A DNA stretch of 58,270 nucleotides. Source: Planctomycetota bacterium (GTDB taxonomy: Bacteria > Planctomycetota > Planctomycetia > Planctomycetales > Planctomycetaceae). The notes below the pieces were generated by a model. The model made no database searches. It saw nothing but the letters and a program-made list of their open reading frames with translations, and was not told where the DNA came from. Made by a program: the position numbers and the translations under genes. Location of the stretch: assembly GCA_022600195.1 (NCBI GenBank), contig JAHZKX010000068.1:66184-124453 (forward strand), in the 5' to 3' direction. Below are positions 1 to 8,394 of the stretch, in pieces. Within the stretch, counting starts at the first letter, position 1, and every line of letters begins with the position of its first letter.

Positions 1-1
1 T

Positions 2-2797
2 CCCTTGCTGGCAGTTGGTACGGCTACGGATATCACAAAGCAGAAGCAAGCCACAGAAGCGTTACACAAAAACCAGCAGTTCCTGAAAAGCATTACCGAC
101 TCGGACACTCAATTAGTCTCGGTCTATGACTTAAGCGAGCAGCGAAACATCTATGCGAACCCATCATTAGCCAAATTTCTCGGCCGACCCATTCAAGAAA
201 TATCCACATGTCCGGGTAGCAACTTCCGCCAGCAAGTTCACCCGGATGATCTTGAAATTTACGACTCCCATAATCGGCGCGTCGGCAAAGCAACTGATGT
301 TAAAGTGTTGTCGGGTGAATTAAGACTTAAGAATCATACTGGTGAATACCGTTGGCTCTCTGTGCGTGATGTCGTACTGGAGCGCGATTCAACAGGTCCT
401 TTGCAGATTCTGAGAACGGCAGTGGATATCACTGAACATAAACGGGCTGAGTCATTATTGAAGGGAGAAAAGAAGATCCTTGAGGTCGTCTCCTCTTCAA
501 GTTCCCAAGATGGCGGTTTGACCGAACTCGTGAAATTCATCGAAACTCAATCCGACGGCATGATCTGTTCAATTTTACTTTTGGATGAGGAGGGACTTCA
601 TCTTCATCACGGTGCATCTATTAGCCTGCCTGATGAGTATAATCGGGCAATCAATGGTATGGAGATCGGTCCTGGTGAGGGATCTTGTGGAACAGCAGCC
701 TATTTGAATCAGACGGTGATTGTTTCCGACATAGCCAAAGATTCACTCTGGACGAATTATCGCGATTTCGCCATGAAGCATGACCTTCGTGCCTGCTGGT
801 CCCTTCCGATACAATCATCGACAGGAAGCGTGCTGGGTACCTTTGCAATGTACTACAGCAAACCACGCAGTCCGGATGCTTACCACGAAATGTTGATCGA
901 GCGAGCTGTTCATTTAGCATCCATTGCAATCGAGCGTAAAAATGCAGAAGACAAATTGACTCAAAGCGAGCAAAAACTGCAACGCGCTCAGCAAATCACC
1001 CATGTAGGCAGCTATGAAGTTAAACCGGACGGCTCCCCCATGAACTGGTCAGATGAATGCTACCGCATCTTTGGACTCGAACCTAAAAGCCAACTTCCCT
1101 CCCGAAACCGAATGCTCAACGAAATTATTCATCCTGATGATCGGGACATTGCTGAGCGAACATTCCGCAAATCCCTGGTTGAGCGCACTCCCTTCAGCTA
1201 TGAATATCGCGTAGTACGTCTGGACGGATCTATCCACTGGGTTCACAGCCGAGTTGAGCCAATCCTTGATGACACAGGGAAGATTGTCCTGTTTGAGGGT
1301 ACGATACTGGACATCACGGAACGAAAGATTACGGAAGCCGCCCTAAGAGAAAGTGAATACAGACTGCGACTGGTGGCTGATTCGTTACCTGCCTTAATTT
1401 CCTACCTGGGAGTTGATCGTTGCTATGAATTCGTCAACAAATACTATGAGATAACATTTGGCCTCGAACAAGATCAAATCGTCGGTAAACCTGTGTGGGA
1501 CATTCTGGGTGAAGAGAACTACGAATTGATCAAGCCCCACATCGATTCCGTGCTCGCAGGGAATTCGGTTAAGTATGAAACTGTCATCCCTTTGGACCAT
1601 CTCGGCAAACACACACTAAGCGTAGAGCATGTACCCGACAGGGGACCAGATGGAACTGTGCGCGGATTTTATACACTCGCTGTAGACATAACTGATCGTA
1701 AAAAAATTGAAGACGAGCTGAATTCAATCTTTGATCTGTCACTGGACTTGATTTGTGTAGCTGACATCGAGAGGGCCACGTTTGTAAAAGTGAATCCCTC
1801 TTTTCTTCGACTGCTCGGTTACAGTGAGGATGAAGTTATGGGCCGCACGTTTCTGGACTTCATCCATCCAGACGATGTCGCCGCTACTCTCCAAGTAATT
1901 GAAGAGGATCTCAAGCAGGGCAAGAAAGTGCTCAGATTCGAGAATCGGTATCGAACTAAAGAGGGTGAATATCGATTCCTTGACTGGAGTTTCAACCCTA
2001 ACCTCGACAGCGGATTGGCATATTCGATTGCTCATGACATCACTGAGCGAAGATATGAGGAAGCACAGGCCTGGAAACAACGGAACGAACTGGCACACAT
2101 GTCACGCATCAGCACAATGGGAGAAATGGCCACCGGCATCGCACATGAACTCAATCAGCCTCTGATGGCAATCGCAGGGTACAGCTTCGCTGCAAATAGA
2201 ATGGTTGAGCAATCTAAAATCACTCCGCTCGAAATCCAGGAAATACTTTCTAAATTGGAAGACCAGGCAATTCGTGCGGGTGATATCGTTCGGCAATTAC
2301 GTAATTTCGTGAAAAAGACTGAATCAGTGCGAATGTCGATCGATCTCAACATGCTCATCCAAGACGTTGCCATTTTCGTCGAACCGGACAGCCGTCAGTC
2401 TGAAACCAAAGTCACATTCCAATTCTTTGAACCATCTCCGAACGTCCTTGTCGATGAAATTCAAATTCAACAAGTTTTGGTCAATTTGATTCGTAATGCC
2501 ATCGATGCCATGCAAGAGACACCTACCCGCGAACGCGAAGTCAAAGTCTCGACTCATATTCTGCAAGATGCATATGCTGAAATTACTGTCTGTGATTCTG
2601 GAATCGGTCTCAGTAACGAAGAATTCGAACAGGTCTTTCATGCCTTCTTTTCAACAAAACAAGAAGGCATGGGCATGGGGTTGCCGATCAGCCGCTCCAT
2701 TGTTGAAGCACACGGTGGTAATTTATTTGCAGAACGGAATCATGGTCCTGGCATGACGTTCAAATTCACACTACCGCTGGAGGACTGTCATGGTTAA
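2..2797 (+). CDS. Multi-PAS/GAF sensor histidine kinase, 5' end outside window
   Basis: Sensor kinase that autophosphorylates on His and passes phosphate to a response regulator. The frame is open to the window edge and begins inside the end of a PAC motif (GTATDITKQKQA), so the N-terminus lies upstream; the TTG at 5 is not a credible start. Domains in visible residue numbering from that TTG: PAS about 23-146, GAF about 150-315, then three further PAS/PAC units to about 690, each closing with a D-I-T-E/D-R/K type motif. The HisKA H-box GIAHELNQPL has the phosphoacceptor His near residue 714; the HATPase domain has an N-box (NLIRNAIDAM), a DSGIG G1 box and a GMGMGLPISRSI G2 box. There is no membrane segment in the visible part, suggesting a cytoplasmic, FixL-like sensor, although missing N-terminal sequence could change that. 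It overlaps the next gene by 8 bases, so the two are probably translationally coupled. The ligand is not evident. Confidence 0.93.
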   Translation, partial: PLLAVGTATDITKQKQATEALHKNQQFLKSITDSDTQLVSVYDLSEQRNIYANPSLAKFLGRPIQEISTCPGSNFRQQVHPDDLEIYDSHNRRVGKATDVKVLSGELRLKNHTGEYRWLSVRDVVLERDSTGPLQILRTAVDITEHKRAESLLKGEKKILEVVSSSSSQDGGLTELVKFIETQSDGMICSILLLDEEGLHLHHGASISLPDEYNRAINGMEIGPGEGSCGTAAYLNQTVIVSDIAKDSLWTNYRDFAMKHDLRACWSLPIQSSTGSVLGTFAMYYSKPRSPDAYHEMLIERAVHLASIAIERKNAEDKLTQSEQKLQRAQQITHVGSYEVKPDGSPMNWSDECYRIFGLEPKSQLPSRNRMLNEIIHPDDRDIAERTFRKSLVERTPFSYEYRVVRLDGSIHWVHSRVEPILDDTGKIVLFEGTILDITERKITEAALRESEYRLRLVADSLPALISYLGVDRCYEFVNKYYEITFGLEQDQIVGKPVWDILGEENYELIKPHIDSVLAGNSVKYETVIPLDHLGKHTLSVEHVPDRGPDGTVRGFYTLAVDITDRKKIEDELNSIFDLSLDLICVADIERATFVKVNPSFLRLLGYSEDEVMGRTFLDFIHPDDVAATLQVIEEDLKQGKKVLRFENRYRTKEGEYRFLDWSFNPNLDSGLAYSIAHDITERRYEEAQAWKQRNELAHMSRISTMGEMATGIAHELNQPLMAIAGYSFAANRMVEQSKITPLEIQEILSKLEDQAIRAGDIVRQLRNFVKKTESVRMSIDLNMLIQDVAIFVEPDSRQSETKVTFQFFEPSPNVLVDEIQIQQVLVNLIRNAIDAMQETPTREREVKVSTHILQDAYAEITVCDSGIGLSNEEFEQVFHAFFSTKQEGMGMGLPISRSIVEAHGGNLFAERNHGPGMTFKFTLPLEDCHG

Positions 2798-3200
2798 TGA
2801 ACCAGAACAGATTCCCACAATCTTTATCGTGGACGACGAACCTGCGATCAGGAATGCTTTCAGCCTTATTGTGCAGTCAATGAATTACCAGGTGAAGTGT
2901 TTTTCTAGTGCCATTGAATTTCTGGACTATATTGATTCGCATACCATCCAGGGGCCCGTTTGCCTCATTACGGATTTACAAATACCGGAGATGAGTGGCA
3001 TTGAACTACTTGAACAACTCAATTCGCTGGGCAAGGTTTTCCCTGCCATTCTGACAACGGGACACGGAGACAAGGCACTTAAATACAAATCCGAAAAACT
3101 TGGCGCCACATTCCTTGAAAAGCCATTTCGACCCGCCAAACTCCAAAATATGATTACTACAATTCTAAATCAGGTTTCTGGCAAGACAACTGAGACTTAG
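2790..3200 (+). CDS. Stand-alone FixJ-type receiver (response regulator)
   Basis: A 136-residue receiver domain and nothing else. The acidic pair D15-D16 is followed by the phosphoacceptor D62 in LITDLQIPEMSG, the Thr in ILTTGHGD, and the conserved Lys in EKPFRP. FixJ/TtrR-like sequence features are clear, but the LuxR-type HTH output domain that FixJ carries is absent; the stop comes right after the receiver. It overlaps the kinase gene by 8 bases and is almost certainly its cognate partner. With no output domain it may act by protein-protein contact, as a phosphate sink, or as an intermediate of a phosphorelay. The next plus-strand gene begins 147 bases later with its own signal peptide and is probably separate. 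Confidence 0.92.
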   Translation: MVNEPEQIPTIFIVDDEPAIRNAFSLIVQSMNYQVKCFSSAIEFLDYIDSHTIQGPVCLITDLQIPEMSGIELLEQLNSLGKVFPAILTTGHGDKALKYKSEKLGATFLEKPFRPAKLQNMITTILNQVSGKTTET

Positions 3201-3347
3201 AGTTGAATGTAACTGGACTTTGACCCGTGATTCATTCAGCCAGAGCTGGATTTTATTTTTCTGTTCTTTCTCGCTTGTGTTTCTCTTGCACTACCTGCAA
3301 AATAAATTTCTTACAGTGCAACACCCCGAAGAGAAAAGAGACACACC

Positions 3348-6300
3348 ATGCTGAAAAATATTCTGCTTGCGATGCTTTCTTGTTTTTGTCTCTCTACAAT
3401 TCATGCAAACGCCTCCGAACCTCTGCTTGTCGAGCAAGGTCAACCTCGCGCCGAAATAGTCATTAGCGAACAGCCCGCACGAACGACACGGCTCGCGGCT
3501 CAAGAACTGCAAAACTATGTCGAAAAAATCTCCGGCGCCAAGTTTAAGATTGTCACCGAACCAAGTGGCAAGTTTCCGTTCCGAATTTTTGTTGGTCGTA
3601 GTTCCCATACGGACAAACTGGGTATTACCGATGAAGGACTGAAGCATGGTGCCTATCGCATCGTGTCTGGCGAAAACTGGCTGGTGCTGATCGGTGAAGA
3701 TACGAATTTCGTGCCCATTGAACCCTGGCCGCGCAGCAACAACGACCTTGTCAGTGGAAAAATGCAAAAAGCCTGGAATGAAATCACAGGCGAACATTGG
3801 GGCTATCCACATTCACAACTACGTAAGCACTATACCGGCCCTGTCGGATTGTTTGGGACACCTAACGAACAACAGGTCGAGAAGAACGGCAAAATTAATG
3901 TATGGGGATTTGATGAGCGCGGATCCTTTAACGCGGTGTGCGGTTTTTTACGCAGCCTGGGTGTGCGATGGTATTTGCCGGGTGAACTGGGTGAAATCGT
4001 ACCTGAGCTGAAAAACATTTCTCTGCCTAAGGTGGATCAAATCGTACAACCTGATTTTCCCCTGCGGACGATTAACTTCCGCTTCGGTGTCTATGGACGC
4101 GATGCGGCCATGTGGGCAATGCGGCTGGGTGTGCGTCAGCCTTACGGACGACAAGCCGCTCATGGGCTCGACCACATGACACATAACGAACACACCCTGA
4201 AAAACCATCCTTTGTGGTTTGCATTATATGGAGGAAAACGGCACAACCAGATCGGGAATCGACTGAATCAGTTATGTTATTCGAATGAAGAACTCTTTCA
4301 GGAAACCGTTCGTTATGCACGTGCACAGTTTGATCATTTTAAAATGGACGTGGTCTCAATCATGCCCCCCGATGGTTACACAGCGATGTGTCAGTGCAAA
4401 CTTTGTGAGGGCAAAGACACGCCGGAGCACGGCTATCGCGGGGCGCTTTCAGATTATGTCTGGGAGTTCGTCAACCGCGTAGCAAAGGAAGTCCATAAGA
4501 CTCACCCTGACAAAAAGATCTCTAATTGTGCTTATGGAACCTACACACAGCCGCCGCGGAATATTGACAAGCTGGAACCGAACGTGCAAGTCATTATCGT
4601 AGGTGGTCGCAGACCCACAAGTGAAGCGCGTGACGAATTACGCCAGTTACGAAAAGACTGGAGTAAGAAGACCGACAATCCAATAATCATTTTTGAAAAC
4701 TATCCTTTCACCGGCCGTGGTTTCTATTTGCCAGCCTTTATCCCACGCACGATTGGAGAGAGCATCAACGCGACCAAAGGCGTTTCACGTGGCGAAGACA
4801 TCTGGCTCACAATGGATTTTCGCGAGAATGCCATCGGTTACAATCACTTCCTGATCTATTTCACAGCCCGGATGTACTGGGGTGGTAAAACGCAAAGTGC
4901 GGTTAAACTGTTTGATGAATATTGCGATCTTTTTTATGGACCTTCAGCAAAAGAGATGCGCGCATTTTTCAGTTATTGTGAGGACCATTGGCGTGAGATG
5001 GAACAGGACGGCGACAAGGCGAACCGCGCCTTGGAACTTTTCGCTGTTGCGAAATCCAAAGTAACAGATGATTCCATTTACGCCCGTCGAATCAAGTTGA
5101 TTGACAACTATCTCAATGGTTTACGTAACAAAAGCGTACAACTGGCACAGAAGCGCGGTCCCGTATCTCGCTTGCGACTCGTTTCCGGCTCCCGAGGCGA
5201 AATTGTGATCGATGGTAAACTCGACGATGAACCCTGGCAGAAATGCCCTGTTGCTTCGACCGGCGGACTGCGTGAACTGCAAACTGGACGCCAGCCAATT
5301 TATGGTACATCGATCAAAACAAGATGGATGGGGCAGAATCTCTATTTTGCGATTCGCTGTGAAGACCAGAAAGGGGAAAAGCTGAATGTCGCAACAACCA
5401 AAAATGGAGACCAGGCTCTCTGGTATGGAGACGCCGTAGAAATTCTACTGGAGACGGAATCACACAGTTATTACCAGATCGCAGTTAATCCCGCTGGAGC
5501 AATGATCGACCTTGACCGCGGTACAGACAGGAACAACTGGTTCCGCTGGGATTCTCAGGCCGAAGTTGCCACACATGTGGCCGACGGCCATTGGACGGTC
5601 GAAATTCGCATCCCGATCATCCAGGATAAAAACGATCCATTGCATCAGGTGATTGGACACAAGCCAACACAAAGCCTGCCGTGGCACATTAATGTCTGCC
5701 GCCAACGCATCCGCAAGAATGGCTCAGAATATTCCGCCTTTTCTCCCACGGGGACTGCTGGTTTCCATGAACCGATGAAGTTCGCACATTTTTATCATGG
5801 CCTTTCACATCAATTTGATGCCGATCCGAGTGTGACGGATTATCTCATCGGTAGCCGGTCAGCCTCTAATTTGATGCGCAAGCGAAAGTACAAGGACGCG
5901 CTGACCGCTTATATGATTCTGAAATCAAATAAGGATGCTACTGATTTTCAGAAATCCGACGCGCTTCAGTATGCGGCACGTTGTGCGCGGAGTCTGAAAG
6001 ATGTTGATCGTGCCAACGAAATCGCAGAACAGATTCCGCTCACTTCCGTAACAAAAACTGTGCAGATGGAGAATTTACTGGCGCAGCGAAAGTATGATGA
6101 GATGATTAAACAGTTCGGTGACGAAAATTTTGCAAAGTGGCCTTTCTGGCAGATTGGTGCCGGTGCCTTTGCACGTGCCAGAGCATATGTCAGTGTGAAA
6201 GCGGGTGACAAAGCGGAGTCAGATCTTCAGACGGCTTTGGAATTCACGTCTGACAGGCGCATTCGAACCAACATTCTCGCATTGATGGGCGATAACCGAG

Positions 6301-6653
6301 AACGGAATTTACAAAAAGAGGATGCTGCTTTGGCGGCTTACCGTCAAAACTTCGAATCTGTTGAAAATATTGGCGGAGCAGATGAGTTTCGGTCTGTATT
6401 GGGCGCGGCACGAATTTTGAGGAGGCAAGGAAAGTTTGACGAATCGCTGGCAACGTTACATCGTGCAAAGATTGAAAAACTCAAAGGTTACTGGCGACAT
6501 GCACTACTGCTGGGAGTCGGAGAGACATTAACAGCAGCCAACCGTAAAGAAGAAGCTCTCAAAGCTTTTCAGGAAATTCTGAACGACAAATCAACGGCAG
6601 CAGGCCAGCAGCGCATAGCTGAAGAACATATCAAGCGTCTCAAGCAGAAATAA
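3348..6653 (+). CDS. Secreted DUF4838 protein with CBM9-like and TPR-like C-terminus
   Basis: 1101 residues with a signal peptide (about 1-22, cleavage after HANA). Residues about 25-140 resemble the alpha-glucuronidase-like N-terminal fold that precedes DUF4838 (TRLAAQELQNYVEKISGAKF). The central part, about 200-560, is the DUF4838 TIM-barrel-like region, with VSIMPPDGYTAMCQCKLCEG as a recognisable stretch. Residues about 620-800 form a CBM9-like sugar-binding domain opened by GEIVIDGKLDDEPW. The remaining C-terminus (about 830-1100) is alpha-helical with TPR-like repeats. A role in breakdown or recognition of an exported or imported polysaccharide is an inference from the family; no substrate is known. 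The ATG at 3348 follows AAGAGAAAAGAGACACACC, a usable purine-rich ribosome site. It converges on the DUF1501 gene with only 17 bases between the stops. Confidence 0.88.
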   Translation: MLKNILLAMLSCFCLSTIHANASEPLLVEQGQPRAEIVISEQPARTTRLAAQELQNYVEKISGAKFKIVTEPSGKFPFRIFVGRSSHTDKLGITDEGLKHGAYRIVSGENWLVLIGEDTNFVPIEPWPRSNNDLVSGKMQKAWNEITGEHWGYPHSQLRKHYTGPVGLFGTPNEQQVEKNGKINVWGFDERGSFNAVCGFLRSLGVRWYLPGELGEIVPELKNISLPKVDQIVQPDFPLRTINFRFGVYGRDAAMWAMRLGVRQPYGRQAAHGLDHMTHNEHTLKNHPLWFALYGGKRHNQIGNRLNQLCYSNEELFQETVRYARAQFDHFKMDVVSIMPPDGYTAMCQCKLCEGKDTPEHGYRGALSDYVWEFVNRVAKEVHKTHPDKKISNCAYGTYTQPPRNIDKLEPNVQVIIVGGRRPTSEARDELRQLRKDWSKKTDNPIIIFENYPFTGRGFYLPAFIPRTIGESINATKGVSRGEDIWLTMDFRENAIGYNHFLIYFTARMYWGGKTQSAVKLFDEYCDLFYGPSAKEMRAFFSYCEDHWREMEQDGDKANRALELFAVAKSKVTDDSIYARRIKLIDNYLNGLRNKSVQLAQKRGPVSRLRLVSGSRGEIVIDGKLDDEPWQKCPVASTGGLRELQTGRQPIYGTSIKTRWMGQNLYFAIRCEDQKGEKLNVATTKNGDQALWYGDAVEILLETESHSYYQIAVNPAGAMIDLDRGTDRNNWFRWDSQAEVATHVADGHWTVEIRIPIIQDKNDPLHQVIGHKPTQSLPWHINVCRQRIRKNGSEYSAFSPTGTAGFHEPMKFAHFYHGLSHQFDADPSVTDYLIGSRSASNLMRKRKYKDALTAYMILKSNKDATDFQKSDALQYAARCARSLKDVDRANEIAEQIPLTSVTKTVQMENLLAQRKYDEMIKQFGDENFAKWPFWQIGAGAFARARAYVSVKAGDKAESDLQTALEFTSDRRIRTNILALMGDNRERNLQKEDAALAAYRQNFESVENIGGADEFRSVLGAARILRRQGKFDESLATLHRAKIEKLKGYWRHALLLGVGETLTAANRKEEALKAFQEILNDKSTAAGQQRIAEEHIKRLKQK

Positions 6654-6670
6654 AGCTGCACCAAACCAGA

Positions 6671-8107
6671 TCAGGCCGTTGTGGGTAGAAGTTCGCGGAT
6701 TGCTTTGCCGAATGGTAAAATTGGTACCGGACGTCCCTGGAGATCACGTAAGACAAACTCATGATCAATTCCCAGATGGCGGTACACGGTTGCCCAGAGA
6801 TCATTGGGGCTCAGTCTTCTTTCGACCGGATATTCGCCTTTGGGATTCGTGGCACCGATGACTTGACCGGTTCGCATTCCGCCGCCCGAAACCAGGACCG
6901 ACATTGCTTTCGGCCAGTGATCACGCCCGGGTTGCATGACTCCGGTTTGCGTTCCACGCCTTACCGTAATTTTGGGAGTTCTTCCGAACTCACCTGTCAC
7001 AACCAGCAACACTTTGCGGTCAAGGCCACGCGCATACAGATCTTCAATCAGCGCTGAAACGGCTTGATCATAAGGAGGCAAACGCCATTCACAATCCTTG
7101 AAGAGGTGGGCGTTGACGGCATGTGAATCCCAGTTGTAAGCGGCTGTTTTTGGTGTCCCTTTTCCGGGGAAGGGATGTTCCCAGACCATGGTGACAAACC
7201 GAACGCCCGATTCAACGAGCCTGCGTCCCAGAATGGCGCGCTGGCCGTAAGCATTCCAGCCGTATCGATCACGAATCTCTTTGGGTTCTTTGGACAGATC
7301 AAATGCACTGCGGACTTTTTCGCTTGTCAGCATATCAATCGCCTGACGATTAAAGCTGTCCATGGCCTGCATGGAGCCGCTTTTATCGACGTCTCGACGG
7401 AATTTATCAATGCCTTTTAACATGGCAATCCGATCTTCCAGCCGATTTTCCATGGAGGCTTTGACACCGATGTTTTGTACTTTGAAATCGGGAGCACTGG
7501 GATCGCCGGAAACCATGAAAGGTGTTGTTGATGGCCCGAGATAGGCGGGCCCCATTGCAAAGGTGTCGATAGAAGCACGAGAGGAATCGACTTCCGTCAC
7601 GCAAACCGGCATTTCATTGTCATTTTTTTGCAACATCTTTTTTACGATGGTGCTGACCGCTGGCGCGTCATTGACGGTTCCCACGGGTGTTGCAGGGACG
7701 CGGCCTGTCATCAATCGTTTATGACCGCCACCATGATCGGCAAATTCATGATGGATGGAACGGATCAAGTTAAACTTATCAGCTACCTTAGCGTGCTTGG
7801 GGAGCATTTCACCCACATCGAGACCAGGCACGTTCGTATGGATCGGACTGTATTCTCCCCGATATTCTGTCGGCGCTTTAGGCTTCAAATCGTAGGTTTC
7901 CATGTGGGGCGGACCGCCGGGAAGCCATACAAAAATGACGGAAGTATCTTCCAGGCTATCTCCGGCTGCTTTGGCCAAAGCCTGTTGACGGAGAAAGTCG
8001 TTCATTCCCAAGCCCAAGAGGCTTGATCCACCTACTTCAAGGAATGTGCGACGCTTCATTGGGCCGGGACAACGGCCTTTTTTGGAATTTCCGCTCATTA
8101 TCATCAA
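6671..8107 (-). CDS. DUF1501 family protein (Tat-exported, sulfatase-like fold)
   Basis: 478 residues from the first ATG; the third Met, at 8098, is an equally good start and neither has a strong Shine-Dalgarno. A twin-arginine signal is visible near the N-terminus (MKRRTFLEVGGSS), so export folded through Tat is likely. DUF1501 signatures include VIFVWLPGGPPHMETYDLKPKAP, the SIHHEFADHGGGHKRLMTGR block, and the C-terminal VTGEFGRTPKI and GRDHWPKA blocks that resemble alkaline phosphatase/sulfatase metal sites. These proteins occur in large numbers in planctomycetes, usually beside DUF1549/DUF1553 proteins, and their reaction is unknown. Here the partner gene lies divergently at 8395, with 287 bases between the starts that hold AT-rich sequence and presumably both promoters. 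Confidence 0.93.
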   Translation of the reverse strand: MMIMSGNSKKGRCPGPMKRRTFLEVGGSSLLGLGMNDFLRQQALAKAAGDSLEDTSVIFVWLPGGPPHMETYDLKPKAPTEYRGEYSPIHTNVPGLDVGEMLPKHAKVADKFNLIRSIHHEFADHGGGHKRLMTGRVPATPVGTVNDAPAVSTIVKKMLQKNDNEMPVCVTEVDSSRASIDTFAMGPAYLGPSTTPFMVSGDPSAPDFKVQNIGVKASMENRLEDRIAMLKGIDKFRRDVDKSGSMQAMDSFNRQAIDMLTSEKVRSAFDLSKEPKEIRDRYGWNAYGQRAILGRRLVESGVRFVTMVWEHPFPGKGTPKTAAYNWDSHAVNAHLFKDCEWRLPPYDQAVSALIEDLYARGLDRKVLLVVTGEFGRTPKITVRRGTQTGVMQPGRDHWPKAMSVLVSGGGMRTGQVIGATNPKGEYPVERRLSPNDLWATVYRHLGIDHEFVLRDLQGRPVPILPFGKAIRELLPTTA

Positions 8108-8394
8108 TCCAATCGAAAAAAATATTCGTCTGGCTTTTCGTACAAGTACGCATCAACGTATTGTAATGTATATTGCATCGTTTAGAATGGAAATACAAGT
8201 TCAATTTATTTTCTAATCTTTGTATTTTAAATTTAGAATTGAAAGTCAGATAATCGACAGATTATGCTGGTTTTGTAGCCAAAATCGACGGCAGTTCAGA
8301 TTTTGTCCACGAATTGAATCTACCATCCAACCAAGAAATCATGTTTCAGGTTACCATGCACGCCCGGGGTTTCTTCCAGGAATTGTAAATCACT

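Noticed and set aside
3291-3812. Minus-strand frame at the start of the DUF4838 gene
   Set aside because: Antisense to a signal peptide and conserved N-terminal domain; no ribosome site.
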